From a virus, in the IMG/VR virus record IMGVR_UViG_3300043436_003696, positions 1 to 64,000 of that record: DNA of 64,000 bases; one strand, written 5' to 3'. The notes under the pieces are model-generated. The model saw nothing but the letters and a program-made list of their open reading frames with translations. It had not been told where the DNA came from and made no database searches. Numbering within the stretch: the stretch's first letter is position 1; every line of letters starts with the position of its first letter. The position numbers and the translations under genes are program-made. Positions 29,301 to 37,107 of this stretch are shown here, piece after piece.

Positions 29301-32239
29301 ATATAATTACAAAACAAGAACCTGAAACAGAAGAAGAAAAAAATAAAAAAATTATACGTCTTAAATCAATTAATGCAACTATTAAAAAAATTATTCTTAC
29401 AAAAGATTTAGAAGAATTTTTTAACGAAGCTAAATTTGAATTAGATAATATTTTATCTGGTAATATAACACCTGAAAAATTAGAAGCTGCTGGAGAAATT
29501 TTACCTTTTTATAAAAACTTAAACTTTAGTGATTATATTAGTTCTTTTTCAGAAGATAAAGAATTACAAAAAACAGCTGTAAATAATTTAGGTAATTTTT
29601 TAATTAAAATACAAAAAATAGAAAAAATTTATAACGAAAATTTAGATAAAATAGCTGATAGTATTGGAGAAAAACTTGGAGTTGATGGTATAAATATACC
29701 ACAAAAAGATATTGGGTGGTGGTCTAAAATACTTAGTTACTTTTCAAGTAGCCAAAATCCGCATATACAAAGTTTATATAAATTATGGATTTCTGCAAAA
29801 GATACTGCAAGATTAGCTTTTGAAAAAGATTTAACAGAAATTGAAAAACTTCATAAAGATGTTTTAGAGTATGCTTCTAAAAACGGTATTGAATCTAAAA
29901 ATGCTTATAAATTCATGCTTAAAAGAGATAAATTTAATAATCTTATTTTAATTGATAAATTTAGTAAAGAAGCTAGAAAAAAAATAAATAAAGCTAGAGA
30001 AGAAAAAAATTACTCTTATCTAAAAAAAGTTTTAGAATTTGATGAAAAGAAATACCTTGAAAAATATGAACAAGATAAAGCTTTTTATGAAAAACGATAT
30101 GAAGGGGATAATAAAAAAATAAAACAAATGTTAGAGTTAACTAAAAAACAATTTGATGTTAGAAAATCTGAATATGCTTTATTAAATAAAAATAATCGCT
30201 TTGTAAAACTAAATGAAAAAGAAGTAGAAAAATCTAGTGAGTATGAACACATACAAAAAACACCTGAATTAAAAGCTTTTTACGATTATTTTGTAGATAA
30301 AGTTTCTAATACTAGAAAAGAATTAGGTTTAGAATATGATTATAAGTTTGTACCACAAATAGGTAAGTCTATTATAGAAGCTATAACAGATGACGATACT
30401 AAATTTAGTTTTGGAGATAATTTTTGGAATAGTGTTTCTACTAATAAAAATGGTAGTTATGGTGAAGTAAATGTTTTAACAGGTAATGTTGAATACCAAA
30501 TATCTATGCCTTATCAAACTAAAATTGGTGAAAATTCTTCAGCAGATTTAGGTAAAGTTTTAGCATTATGGAGTAAAGCTGCACATGATACTAACCAACT
30601 TAAAAAAATAGAAACTAGTAGTAAAATATTATTACAACACCTTGAAAAACAAGAATTTTATTTAACAGATTTTTTTGGTGACCCCAAAACTAAAAAAGAT
30701 TCACAAGATTTAGCATTAGTCAATGCTGAAAATAGTAACACTCTATCTGCATATATTAGTTATATGCAAGAAGCTATTTACGGTGTACAAAACGCTAATG
30801 GTATGGCATTACCTAAAACAAGAAAAAGAGCTAAACGTGATTCAGAAGGTAATGTTGTAAAAGATGAAAATGGTAATATTGTAATGGAAGAATATGAATT
30901 ACCTGTTAGTGTAGATAAGTTAGTACAAAAAGTATTATCTTATATATCTGGTAATGCTTTAGGTTTTAATGTAATTTCAGCAGGAGCTAACTTAGGTGGA
31001 GGATTAGCTAACGGTTATTATATAGCACATCAAGATAAATTTTACAATAAAAAACAATTTACTAACGCAATTAGATTATTTAGTGCTGGTAGTATGAATC
31101 TTCAGACAAAAGCTTTATTAAGGTACTTTGATATTACAGGTAATATGGAAGGTTTTAATAAAGCAAATGCATTATCAGTAAGTGCTGCTGACAGATTTTT
31201 AACTTATGATAAGTTATATACACTACAGAAAAAAGGAGATGATTTAATACATAACACAATTTTATTATCATTACTTCAATCTCATGGTATTTCAGAAAAT
31301 GGTAAAATAAAACTTTTGTCTAAATTACCAGAAGGTACTAAATCTTTACTAGAATCTACTGAAATTAAAGAAGATGAAATTTATATTAAAGGATTAACTG
31401 ATAATAAAGATAAAACAGAATATTTAAATTTTAGACGTAAAGCACATGAACTATCTAAAAAAATAGTAGGTGTTAGTCCTGACCATGATATTAGATTAGC
31501 TAATCAAACTATTATGGGTAGAATATTAATGCAGTTTAGAAATTGGTTGCCTAGAATGGCTGAAGAAAGATTTATGATTGGTACTAGATTTAATAAAAAT
31601 TTAGATGATTTTGAAAAAGGTAGATACATTAGTTTTGTACAGTTTCTTAATAAAAATATAACTGATGGTATGCTACAAATAACAAAATCATATATTGGTA
31701 TAGGTGGTAATTTTGATGAAGTACTTTCTAAAAAATGGGAATTATTAAATCAAGAAACTAAAAACAAATATTTAAATAATACAGCAAATGAAGCAGAAGC
31801 AAAAGCGTCTTTCATATCTACTGAAAAAGCTAATTTAAAAGCAACAGTTTTAGAATTACAACTCATGTCTTTATTATTTGCTGCATTAATGCTATTAAAT
31901 GGTGGGGATGATGATGATGATAAATCACCAGTTAAAAAAATGCTTATAGCTATGACAGATAGATTACATAGTGAACTTTCTTTTTTTGTTTTACCACCAT
32001 CATTTTTAACAATTATAAAATCTCCTGTAGCTGCAAGTAGTACACTTAATGATAGTTATAACATAGTTGAAGATATTATAGGTCAAACAGTAGGTTTTAT
32101 TACAAATGATGAAGATAGAATGGATAAAAATAAACCTTTAAAAAGAACAGGTAAAATGTTTCCGCTTTTAAAAGAAGGTATAAAAGATTTTGACATTATG
32201 TTTGATGACAGTTATCTTGATAATATTAAAAGTTGGTAA
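26303..32239 (+). CDS. Giant polyvalent virion protein: ART-like and PD-(D/E)XK nuclease-like segments
   Basis: The product is 1978 aa and its start overlaps the RNA polymerase gene (TAATG). Around residues 310-350, DIVYHGTEDKFDKFD followed by GDLGKGFYFAFDKASI fits the ADP-ribosyltransferase-like domain of phage polyvalent proteins (Y-H-G-T strand, then G-x-G-x-Y/F-F). Around 590-600, LTEEAVHFLVWMM recalls a degenerate metalloprotease helix. Around 868-922, IAGAFDFLVVY (Asp ~872), EILDFKFT (D-x-K ~887-889) and QLKTY form the D...DxK...QxxxY set of a RecB/Cas4-like PD-(D/E)XK nuclease. Near 1850 a hydrophobic helix precedes NGGDDDDDK. Being last in the cargo operon, it is probably ejected into the host. 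Confidence 0.75.
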   Translation: MATCINRNHPNFKQISEANNNNDILANILIDNWQQRNNTDIIPTLEELKGKSFSVIKPGVEELFDSNPELPSQVYEALGFENLTRDQFNNITNMNSDINNGWKLHLSIKGVEEYESTEDSTPSKEIEKRATKTISILNTLKNRNLIQDYKIGNDGGQPGKNITVYIGNSKTIDEVVKILSTDELRESNIEGNLSLAKGISARFDSHRNDLKVDSEKYKLFRYGVNGIPNIRYGSSGVNQYSNEEIPYSLELLQASLGSYFNSSSIINNKLNKLYPNTVQISSQITPQQKQQALQQYSQYLDTIFPDSKVKDIVYHGTEDKFDKFDIKYFGKNDFGDLGKGFYFAFDKASIFNEPIVVSAIVNDTNSKQSPGYEIMIPNAEQIHILGNKQDIEGFKEFVGKKNNLESFQKDKEGKVIKVESSDELIDWLKQNNIITKQTEKGDWLLKVSIDATPTGIQTNKNLDKLKSIKGKNIIRINKTNEKFKETFKTNLNIIEPNLLNSGIVKFNKEALTLLNSPTINFQLSSKDTENFIPDEQLDSRIREFCTKLGIKVNIDSVLDAEGNPIPDVVARAKFVRENLSAIIDIAQNKQGYDTLTEEAVHFLVWMMRGTPLYNSMINDVIKTDTYKQVKKEYANVYSSEIQFKEEAITKLITESVIQQHQKGTKLTFDEYTNINNRINRWFNKVMSFIKDLLAKYSVNEYDVAAMKLLFNDTSDLSLNNINNNEEMYQLETNDISSKINDAINKIKSRHIKRDSNHKYSEDGFEYSKSVTEYIQRNKQFPDRSPSEKEQDEFARKIGDLGHADFNNSLKRAIELKEIGSYKTAIEIYTNPSIRSKIDTLVDDIVSSYGENARFLTEQMIGDKSKDIAGAFDFLVVYEKNNQVEAEILDFKFTQFKKEKSKVIADEIPAYKKKDYQEQLKTYKNILQNAYGLKFNINASLIPIGLNTIKKDNNWFLTGVEIGSTKFNEEKKYLNPIPLETNKTGNDSVDSIVAGLVAQKNIITKQEPETEEEKNKKIIRLKSINATIKKIILTKDLEEFFNEAKFELDNILSGNITPEKLEAAGEILPFYKNLNFSDYISSFSEDKELQKTAVNNLGNFLIKIQKIEKIYNENLDKIADSIGEKLGVDGINIPQKDIGWWSKILSYFSSSQNPHIQSLYKLWISAKDTARLAFEKDLTEIEKLHKDVLEYASKNGIESKNAYKFMLKRDKFNNLILIDKFSKEARKKINKAREEKNYSYLKKVLEFDEKKYLEKYEQDKAFYEKRYEGDNKKIKQMLELTKKQFDVRKSEYALLNKNNRFVKLNEKEVEKSSEYEHIQKTPELKAFYDYFVDKVSNTRKELGLEYDYKFVPQIGKSIIEAITDDDTKFSFGDNFWNSVSTNKNGSYGEVNVLTGNVEYQISMPYQTKIGENSSADLGKVLALWSKAAHDTNQLKKIETSSKILLQHLEKQEFYLTDFFGDPKTKKDSQDLALVNAENSNTLSAYISYMQEAIYGVQNANGMALPKTRKRAKRDSEGNVVKDENGNIVMEEYELPVSVDKLVQKVLSYISGNALGFNVISAGANLGGGLANGYYIAHQDKFYNKKQFTNAIRLFSAGSMNLQTKALLRYFDITGNMEGFNKANALSVSAADRFLTYDKLYTLQKKGDDLIHNTILLSLLQSHGISENGKIKLLSKLPEGTKSLLESTEIKEDEIYIKGLTDNKDKTEYLNFRRKAHELSKKIVGVSPDHDIRLANQTIMGRILMQFRNWLPRMAEERFMIGTRFNKNLDDFEKGRYISFVQFLNKNITDGMLQITKSYIGIGGNFDEVLSKKWELLNQETKNKYLNNTANEAEAKASFISTEKANLKATVLELQLMSLLFAALMLLNGGDDDDDKSPVKKMLIAMTDRLHSELSFFVLPPSFLTIIKSPVAASSTLNDSYNIVEDIIGQTVGFITNDEDRMDKNKPLKRTGKMFPLLKEGIKDFDIMFDDSYLDNIKSW

Positions 32240-32250
32240 TTAATAAATAG

Positions 32251-32273
32251 AAAAGGGGTTATTAACCCCTTTT
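32251..32273 (+). terminator. Bidirectional terminator between convergent blocks
   Basis: The hairpin AAAAGGGGTT-ATT-AACCCCTTTT with T runs on both sides lies 12 nt after the last late gene. Its symmetry lets it work on both strands, as expected where the two genome halves converge. Confidence 0.85.
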
Positions 32274-32289
32274 TCTTTGCGATAAAAAC

Positions 32290-32337
32290 TTTTAGCCTTG
32301 CCCTATACTTAAAATTTTTAGTTTCTACTGGCTAAAA
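32290..32337 (-). terminator. Second terminator-like stem for the minus-strand block
   Basis: TTTTAGCC near 32290-32297 is complementary to GGCTAAAA near 32329-32336, with a T-rich exit on the minus strand. It lies just downstream of the MazG-like gene stop at 32345 and would back up the symmetrical terminator at 32251. The loop is about 30 nt, so it is less certain. Confidence 0.45.
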
Positions 32338-32344
32338 TTTTTAA

Positions 32345-32884
32345 CTATTTTAAAAAAGTATTAGTTGTTACTATTTCTAAGGTTTTTCGTTCTTCATCTA
32401 AATTTCTATTTAATGCAGCTTCTTCTGTAAACTTTTCTGGATAACGTACTTTTAATTTTTCTATGTTGTTGTATAAACATTTTTCAAAATTTAAATTATA
32501 ATATTCTGCTATACATTTCATAGTAAATATTATATCATTATGATTATTACGTTGTATATCAAAATATAAAAGATGTCTTAATATTTCATCAAAATCTTCT
32601 ATTTTATAATTAGCTATATATTTTTCTAATGTTACTTCGAGATTTAAAAAAGTAGCTTCATTACAAGCATACCAAGCTACATCTGCTAATTCTTCACCTA
32701 AATTTACTATATCAATAGATTTTTTATAAGCTAATTCTTTTTTAAATATATCTAATATTTCACCTATTTCTGTTAATACCCCTAATTTCATGTGTAATAA
32801 ATCTTTTTCTAAACTTCCTAAACTTACGCAAGTTCTTTTAGCTAATTGTTGGTATTCTTGTATTGTTAATGTATTATTGCTCAT
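32345..32884 (-). CDS. MazG-like nucleoside triphosphate pyrophosphohydrolase
   Basis: The 179-aa product carries the all-alpha NTP pyrophosphatase pattern: LTEIGEILDIFKKEL (residues ~36-50), then LGEELADVAWYACNEA (~62-77), giving the ExxE...ELxD metal-binding set. The C-terminal YPEKFTEEAALNRNLDEERKTLE also matches phage MazG-like enzymes. Family members hydrolyse NTPs or dNTPs to the monophosphate and may lower alarmone or non-canonical nucleotide levels. It is the last gene of the minus-strand block. An oligomeric state or substrate cannot be read from the sequence. Confidence 0.8.
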   Translation of the reverse strand: MSNNTLTIQEYQQLAKRTCVSLGSLEKDLLHMKLGVLTEIGEILDIFKKELAYKKSIDIVNLGEELADVAWYACNEATFLNLEVTLEKYIANYKIEDFDEILRHLLYFDIQRNNHNDIIFTMKCIAEYYNLNFEKCLYNNIEKLKVRYPEKFTEEAALNRNLDEERKTLEIVTTNTFLK

Positions 32885-32957
32885 ATTTTTTTTTCAATTA
32901 AATTTAAATCCTCATAATTTTACATAAAAAGATAAACTTTCATATAGTTCTTTGTAA

Positions 32958-33260
32958 CTAATTGTTTTCTGTTTTAGTTTTATATTGCTCATAAAGTATA
33001 TCTAATATTTTCATACCTTCTTCAAATTCTTTGTCTAATTCTTCAATAGGTAATTGTTTATCAATTCGTTTTATAAAATAATCATTTCGTTCTATAGCTT
33101 TTTTAATTAATTTTTTATAATCATTATTTATATATTCTTGTAAAAACAAAAATTGTTCATTTAATGCTTTACTAAGTCTATATAAAATAATAATGTGTTT
33201 AATTAATTCTTTTCCAGTTAATTTATTGCTTAAATTACCATTCAATTCTGTCATAACCAT
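32958..33260 (-). CDS. Hypothetical helical 100-aa protein
   Basis: The 100-residue, mostly helical, basic/acidic mixed product starts MVMTELNGNLS and overlaps the uracil-DNA glycosylase gene by 26 nt. A second in-frame ATG (residue 3) could be the start. No family is recognised, and there are no membrane segments or Cys motifs. Confidence 0.55.
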   Translation of the reverse strand: MVMTELNGNLSNKLTGKELIKHIIILYRLSKALNEQFLFLQEYINNDYKKLIKKAIERNDYFIKRIDKQLPIEELDKEFEEGMKILDILYEQYKTKTENN

Positions 33261-33915
33261 TATCCATTAAAAATTTATTAGCTAAACTAAAACAATTATT
33301 ATAATTCCATTTTTTATCTTCATTATATAATGAAGCATTAGGGTGTTCACATTCTATAATTAATGCTTTTTTATTTACTATGTGTAATTTAACTTCTTTG
33401 GTTTTTTTACCAAATAATAAATAAAGAACAGGTTCATTTTTTTCTTGTAATTTATAAATAATAGCTGTTATAAATTTATCCCAATCTAAAATAGTATGAC
33501 TTTCAGGTTTTTGTTTTTCAACAGATAATGTTTTATTTAATAATAAAATTCCTTGATTAGCCCATCTTTCTAAATTACCATCTTGTTCTACTTTAAACCC
33601 TTTGTAAATATCTTCTTCTATTGCTTTAAATATAGTTTCTAAAGCAAAAGGATATTTCATAGCATCTTCTCTACAGCTAAATGCTAGTCCATCTGATTCA
33701 CCATTAGTATAAGGTTCTTGACCTACAATTACAATTTTAGTATTTTTATAAGAAGTTAATTTTAAAGCTTTAAAAAAATCTTTAGGTTCTGGATAAATTG
33801 TTTTACCTAATGTTATTTCATTTTGAATATAAACACCCATTTTATGAAAATAAGGTTTATGTAGTTCATCTTGTAAAATTTCATCCCAATCATTTTTAAA
33901 AAGATTTACTATCAT
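33235..33915 (-). CDS. ung: Uracil-DNA glycosylase, family 1-like
   Basis: The 226-aa product follows the UNG pattern: IVIVGQEPYTNGESDGLAFSC (residues 61-81) for the water-activating loop, WANQGILLLNKTLSVEKQKPESH for the uracil-binding strand (Asn), and a C-terminal HPNASLY for the HPSPLS-type DNA-intercalating loop. The length matches family 1 enzymes. The enzyme removes uracil from DNA. The canonical GQDPYH loop here reads GQEPYT, so the usual catalytic Asp is Glu and the following His is Thr, which may affect activity. A purine-rich AAAGGAG lies about 9 nt upstream of the start. Confidence 0.85.
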   Translation of the reverse strand: MIVNLFKNDWDEILQDELHKPYFHKMGVYIQNEITLGKTIYPEPKDFFKALKLTSYKNTKIVIVGQEPYTNGESDGLAFSCREDAMKYPFALETIFKAIEEDIYKGFKVEQDGNLERWANQGILLLNKTLSVEKQKPESHTILDWDKFITAIIYKLQEKNEPVLYLLFGKKTKEVKLHIVNKKALIIECEHPNASLYNEDKKWNYNNCFSLANKFLMDNGYDRIEW

Positions 33916-34100
33916 TATAATTCAGCTCCTTTTCTTGGTGGTATAATAATTGATACAGGTTCTTTTCTTTTAAAAACTTGTACCCAACTTATTTTTTCTT
34001 CATACATTTTTTCACCAAAAAATTCTTTAGCTTTTTTTTGTGCTTTAAAAATATCTTCAGCTTCTATATTTAATGTAAATTCAAATTGTCGTAACATCAT
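33915..34100 (-). CDS. Hypothetical 61-aa protein
   Basis: The 61-aa product (MMLRQFEFTLNIEAEDIFKAQKKAKEFFGEKM...) has alternating strand and helix that look like a small alpha/beta fold. It overlaps the previous gene by 4 nt and its stop abuts the glycosylase start. No family is recognised. Confidence 0.55.
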   Translation of the reverse strand: MMLRQFEFTLNIEAEDIFKAQKKAKEFFGEKMYEEKISWVQVFKRKEPVSIIIPPRKGAEL

Positions 34101-34294
34101 ATTTCTATTTCTTCATCTAAATTGTTAATAAACTGTGTATGTAAATGATTAAAAGATTTTTCTTCATCATCAATAAAAGTTGTGCAACCACATGTTGCAC
34201 AACTATGTTTTTTACTTGGAATTGGATTTAAACAATTTCTACATTGATTAAATTTATCAGGATTATTTATTACTTCTTCAATCGTCACTATCAT
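34097..34294 (-). CDS. Small zinc-ribbon protein
   Basis: The 65-aa product contains C-RN-C-LNPIPSKKHS-C-AT-C-GC, a CxxC...CxxC zinc ribbon at about residues 18-35, followed by an acidic helical tail. It overlaps its neighbours by a few bases on both sides, as expected in a translationally coupled run. Such ribbons often bind nucleic acid or proteins. The partner is unknown. Confidence 0.6.
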   Translation of the reverse strand: MIVTIEEVINNPDKFNQCRNCLNPIPSKKHSCATCGCTTFIDDEEKSFNHLHTQFINNLDEEIEI

Positions 34295-34382
34295 TTTTAT
34301 GTATTAAATCTACATGTTCATTACAATTATTACACCAAGTATCATTACTTTCCCCATTTACTATTGCACCTAAATCTGCCAT
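34278..34382 (-). CDS. Very small 34-aa protein with CxxC
   Basis: The ORF runs from ATG 34382 (2 nt after the preceding stop) to TGA 34278, overlapping the zinc-ribbon gene by 17 nt. The product MADLGAIVNGESNDTWCNNC... has one CxxC followed by two His residues (NEHVDLIH), a possible single zinc site. The spacing supports a real gene, but it is short and unproven. Confidence 0.45.
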   Translation of the reverse strand: MADLGAIVNGESNDTWCNNCNEHVDLIHKNDSDD

Positions 34383-34384
34383 AA

Positions 34385-34600
34385 TTATTCTATTTTTAGC
34401 AATCCTAGTTTTTTACATTTTATTTTAAAATCTTTAACTTTTTCTTGTATTGCTGAAAAAGGTATATCTTGATTATCTCCACCATTTTCTACAAAATCTA
34501 CTAAAGAAACTTTAATATACGGTTCTGCTGAATCAGTTTTTAAAATTACCCATCCTGTATCATAAGGGTAACTAATTTCAAGGCTTATAATATTTCCCAT
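34385..34600 (-). CDS. Hypothetical 71-aa protein
   Basis: The 71-aa product (MGNIISLEISYPYDTGWVILK...) has a beta-rich first half and a basic helical C-terminus (KVKDFKIKCKKLGLLK). It begins 3 nt after the end of the DNA polymerase gene, so it is in the same transcript. No family is recognised. Confidence 0.55.
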   Translation of the reverse strand: MGNIISLEISYPYDTGWVILKTDSAEPYIKVSLVDFVENGGDNQDIPFSAIQEKVKDFKIKCKKLGLLKIE

Positions 34601-34603
34601 AAT

Positions 34604-35122
34604 TTATTTCTCCCAACATTCGCTTATTTTACAATCTACTTCTACAGGAACACGTTTTAAAACTACTTTAGCCGATTCAATCATTATTCTATTTATTTCT
34701 TCTTTCCACCATTCAGAAATATTTATAGGACATTCTGTTCTAATTTCATCATAAACAGATAATAATATTTTAATAGGTAATTTTTCTGTAGTTATTTTTG
34801 TTTGAATAGTATATAAAGCCCATTTAATAATATCTCCATTAGTTCCTTGTATAGGAGTGTTTTTACCAGCTCGTTCTATTTCTCCTAAAACTGTAAAATC
34901 ATTATTAACTTTTGCAGTTGTCCATTCTGGAAAACGCCTCATTCTTTTAAAAGGTGGTGCTGTTCTAATGTAACCATTAGATTTTGCTACATTACCTAAT
35001 TCATCAAGTAGTTTTTTAACTTTTGGTACAGTGTTAAAAAATTTATCAATAATATTTTTAGCTTCTCTTATAGATATATCCATAGTATCAGCAAGTTTAA
35101 ATTCAGACATTCCGTATGCCAA
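34604..35122 (-). CDS. Family A DNA polymerase, exon 2 (C-terminal)
   Basis: This exon holds the last 172 codons of the polymerase. It begins LAYGMSEFKLAD, the second half of motif B (O-helix), and contains GKNTPIQGTNGDIIKWAL and LLSVYDEIRTEC, which is motif C. The usual VHDE of motif C reads VYDE here (joined residues 581-583). Joined to exon 1 the protein is 629 aa. A GTG at 35125 makes this look like a separate ORF, but that GTG is the last triplet of the intron; the spliced frame restores the family signature exactly. Confidence 0.85.
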   Translation of the reverse strand: MAYGMSEFKLADTMDISIREAKNIIDKFFNTVPKVKKLLDELGNVAKSNGYIRTAPPFKRMRRFPEWTTAKVNNDFTVLGEIERAGKNTPIQGTNGDIIKWALYTIQTKITTEKLPIKILLSVYDEIRTECPINISEWWKEEINRIMIESAKVVLKRVPVEVDCKISECWEK

Positions 35123-35735
35123 CACGGTTACCCTGCATTTTCATACAGGTGTGGACTATCCCTTTGCGTATCTTCCTAGTTCATCTCTTGTTTCGTGATG
35201 TTTTTGGTGACATCTTTTACAAAGTATTTCTAGGTTATCTAACTCATTATTACTTCTATTTTCATCTTTATGATGAACTAATAGATTTTTTAAAGATTGA
35301 CATCTGTTACACATATTAGGTAAATTAGCAAAACCTTTTTTACTATAATTACCTATACCTGTTTTGTACTGATGATTTTTTTCTCTTATTTGATTACCTC
35401 CGCTACCTACTCCAGGTTTTTCAAATTTACCTTTTCGTAAACACCATTGATAAGCATTATACGCATTTCTGCATTTAGGAGAACAAAATTTTAATCCTTT
35501 TCTTTTATTAGTAATAACATTATTACATTTAATACACACTCCCTGTCTAGTCTCTACACACGCCTCTACAACATTTATTGTAGTACTTGGTTCGGGATTA
35601 CCATCAGCATTATCTGTTAAGGTTTCCCCGACTTTAAGGAGTTTTACTTCGGCTTGGCTTTTATTTTTTATTTTTTCCATACATCAAAGTTAATACTTTT
35701 TGCATAAAAAACAATAAATTTTAAATATTTATTTA
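35123..35735 (-). ncRNA. Group I intron in the DNA polymerase gene
   Basis: This 613-nt insertion interrupts motif B between NFG and LAYG. The proposed 5' splice site follows T 35736 (exon ends TTCGGT) and the intron ends with G 35123, the U-to-G rule of group I introns. Core-like elements are visible: GGTAATCCCGAACCAAG (Q-like), GAGACTAGACAGG (R-like, about 35543-35555) and GATAGTCC (S-like, 35153-35160). The core lies in the 5' part and 3' end, around the HNH ORF. Splicing gives a continuous frame (457 + 172 codons). Confidence 0.85.
35156..35680 (-). CDS. HNH homing endonuclease in the polymerase intron
   Basis: The ORF has 174 codons. Residues 48-75 hold a CIKC...FCSPKC zinc-finger, and the C-terminus has CNRC...LLVHHKDENRSNNELDNLEILCKRCHQKHH, an HNH nuclease with its two CxxC zinc pairs. 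The first 45 codons overlap the intron core, so the true start may be later, for example the GTG before CIKC. The enzyme would cut intron-less polymerase alleles to spread the intron. Confidence 0.8.
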   Translation of the reverse strand: MEKIKNKSQAEVKLLKVGETLTDNADGNPEPSTTINVVEACVETRQGVCIKCNNVITNKRKGLKFCSPKCRNAYNAYQWCLRKGKFEKPGVGSGGNQIREKNHQYKTGIGNYSKKGFANLPNMCNRCQSLKNLLVHHKDENRSNNELDNLEILCKRCHQKHHETRDELGRYAKG

Positions 35736-37106
35736 ACCGAAATTTATAGTTTTTTGAATATCTCTATATGTAATATCAGGTTTTTGAGGAAATGGTTTTT
35801 TTACATCTTCAACAGGTATACCAAAAGTCATACTACACAAAATACTGTGTAAATCTTTACCATTATCAAAAGCATCTAACCAAATAGGGTCGTTACTAAA
35901 TTCAGCTATAATTCTAAGTTCTATACCAGAATAATCTCCACCAACAAGAACATTACCTTTTTCAACTATAAAACAACTTCTAATTAATTTACCAAAATTT
36001 CCTTTACTAGGAATTTGATTTAAATTAGGATTACTTACACTTATTCTACCTGTTTGTAAAACTTGCCATATATCACAATGTATTCTCTTAGTGTTAGAAT
36101 TAACATTATTTAAAAATTTTTCACCAAAACTTGTTTTAAGTTTAGAAAATTTATTGTATTCTATTAATTCTTTAGCTATTTTATTTTTCTTTTTTATTTT
36201 TTGCAGTTCTCTATCACCAGTAGATTCTAATTTAGGGTTTTCTATTTGTAATATTTTTAATTTTTGTAACGAACTACTCCAATTAATTTTTAATAATCTA
36301 TCAGGTTTATCAAATAAGCTTCCTTGTGAGTATAAAGGTAAAAAAGCTTTGTACTTATCATGATTACTTATTAAAATATTATCTAAAGATTTTATTTGTT
36401 CTTTTTCTAGGTTTTTAACTTCTTTTGCAACCTCCATCCATTTAGCTGTATCAATTTTTATACCGTTGTATTCTAAATGCGCAAAAGCAATTACAGCTTT
36501 ATTTTCTAAATCAATTGTATTTAATAATTCTTTTGATTCAAGAAGTTTCATTTGTTGTTCTCTTATTAAAGTTAAATACGCAACATCTTCAGCAGCATAT
36601 TTTATAACTCTATCAGATAATCCTTCTGAATGTATTTTATTTCGTATTGTTTTATTTAGTTCAATGTTTAAGTATTTTTTACATAAAGCTTCTAATGAAG
36701 TACCTATATAATGTTCAGAATCTTCTAGTCTAAACTCATAACCTGTAAATAAAACACATTCAGCTAAAAACACATCAAAAAGATTAACTATGTTTATTCC
36801 TTTTTTAATAAAAAATTTTAAATCAAATTTAGCATTAGCAAATAAAAATAGTTTATTTTTATTTTGTAACAAGTCTTTAAAATAATCTAAATTTTCTTTA
36901 GTATAAGGAATTACAAATTGATTATCAGGATTACCTAATTGAAAACATAATAATTCACAATTATGAACGTCTAATCCAGTAGTTTCTGTGTCTACTTCTA
37001 TTATGTCTAATTGTTCCAAGTATTCTTTACAATATAAAAGGCTACAAATTTTATGTTCTGTAGCCTCAAATAAAATAGATTGATTTTCATTTACTAAATA
37101 ACGCAT
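35736..37106 (-). CDS. Family A DNA polymerase, exon 1 (3'-5' exonuclease and palm)
   Basis: This exon supplies 457 codons. The N-terminal proofreading domain shows IIEVDTETTGLD (Exo I, residues 36-46), FANAKFDLKFF (Exo II) and KYAAEDVAYLTLI (Exo III). The polymerase part has VGGDYSGIELR (motif A, Asp 391) and YRDIQKTINFG (motif B first half, Arg 448 and Lys 452). The ORF stops in the intron 3 nt after GGT. There is no 5'-3' nuclease domain, as expected for phage replicative family A enzymes. It starts 2 nt after the Gp157-like gene. Confidence 0.9.
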
Positions 37107-37107
37107 A

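Noticed and set aside
34604-35125. Separate short DNA polymerase gene with a GTG start
   Set aside because: The GTG is the last triplet of the intron. Splicing joins this frame to exon 1 and restores motif B, so a free-standing gene is not needed.
35116-35319. Plus-strand ORF opposite the polymerase intron
   Set aside because: It is antisense to the HNH ORF and exon 2, is Phe/Leu-rich without motifs, and vanishes once the intron is recognised.
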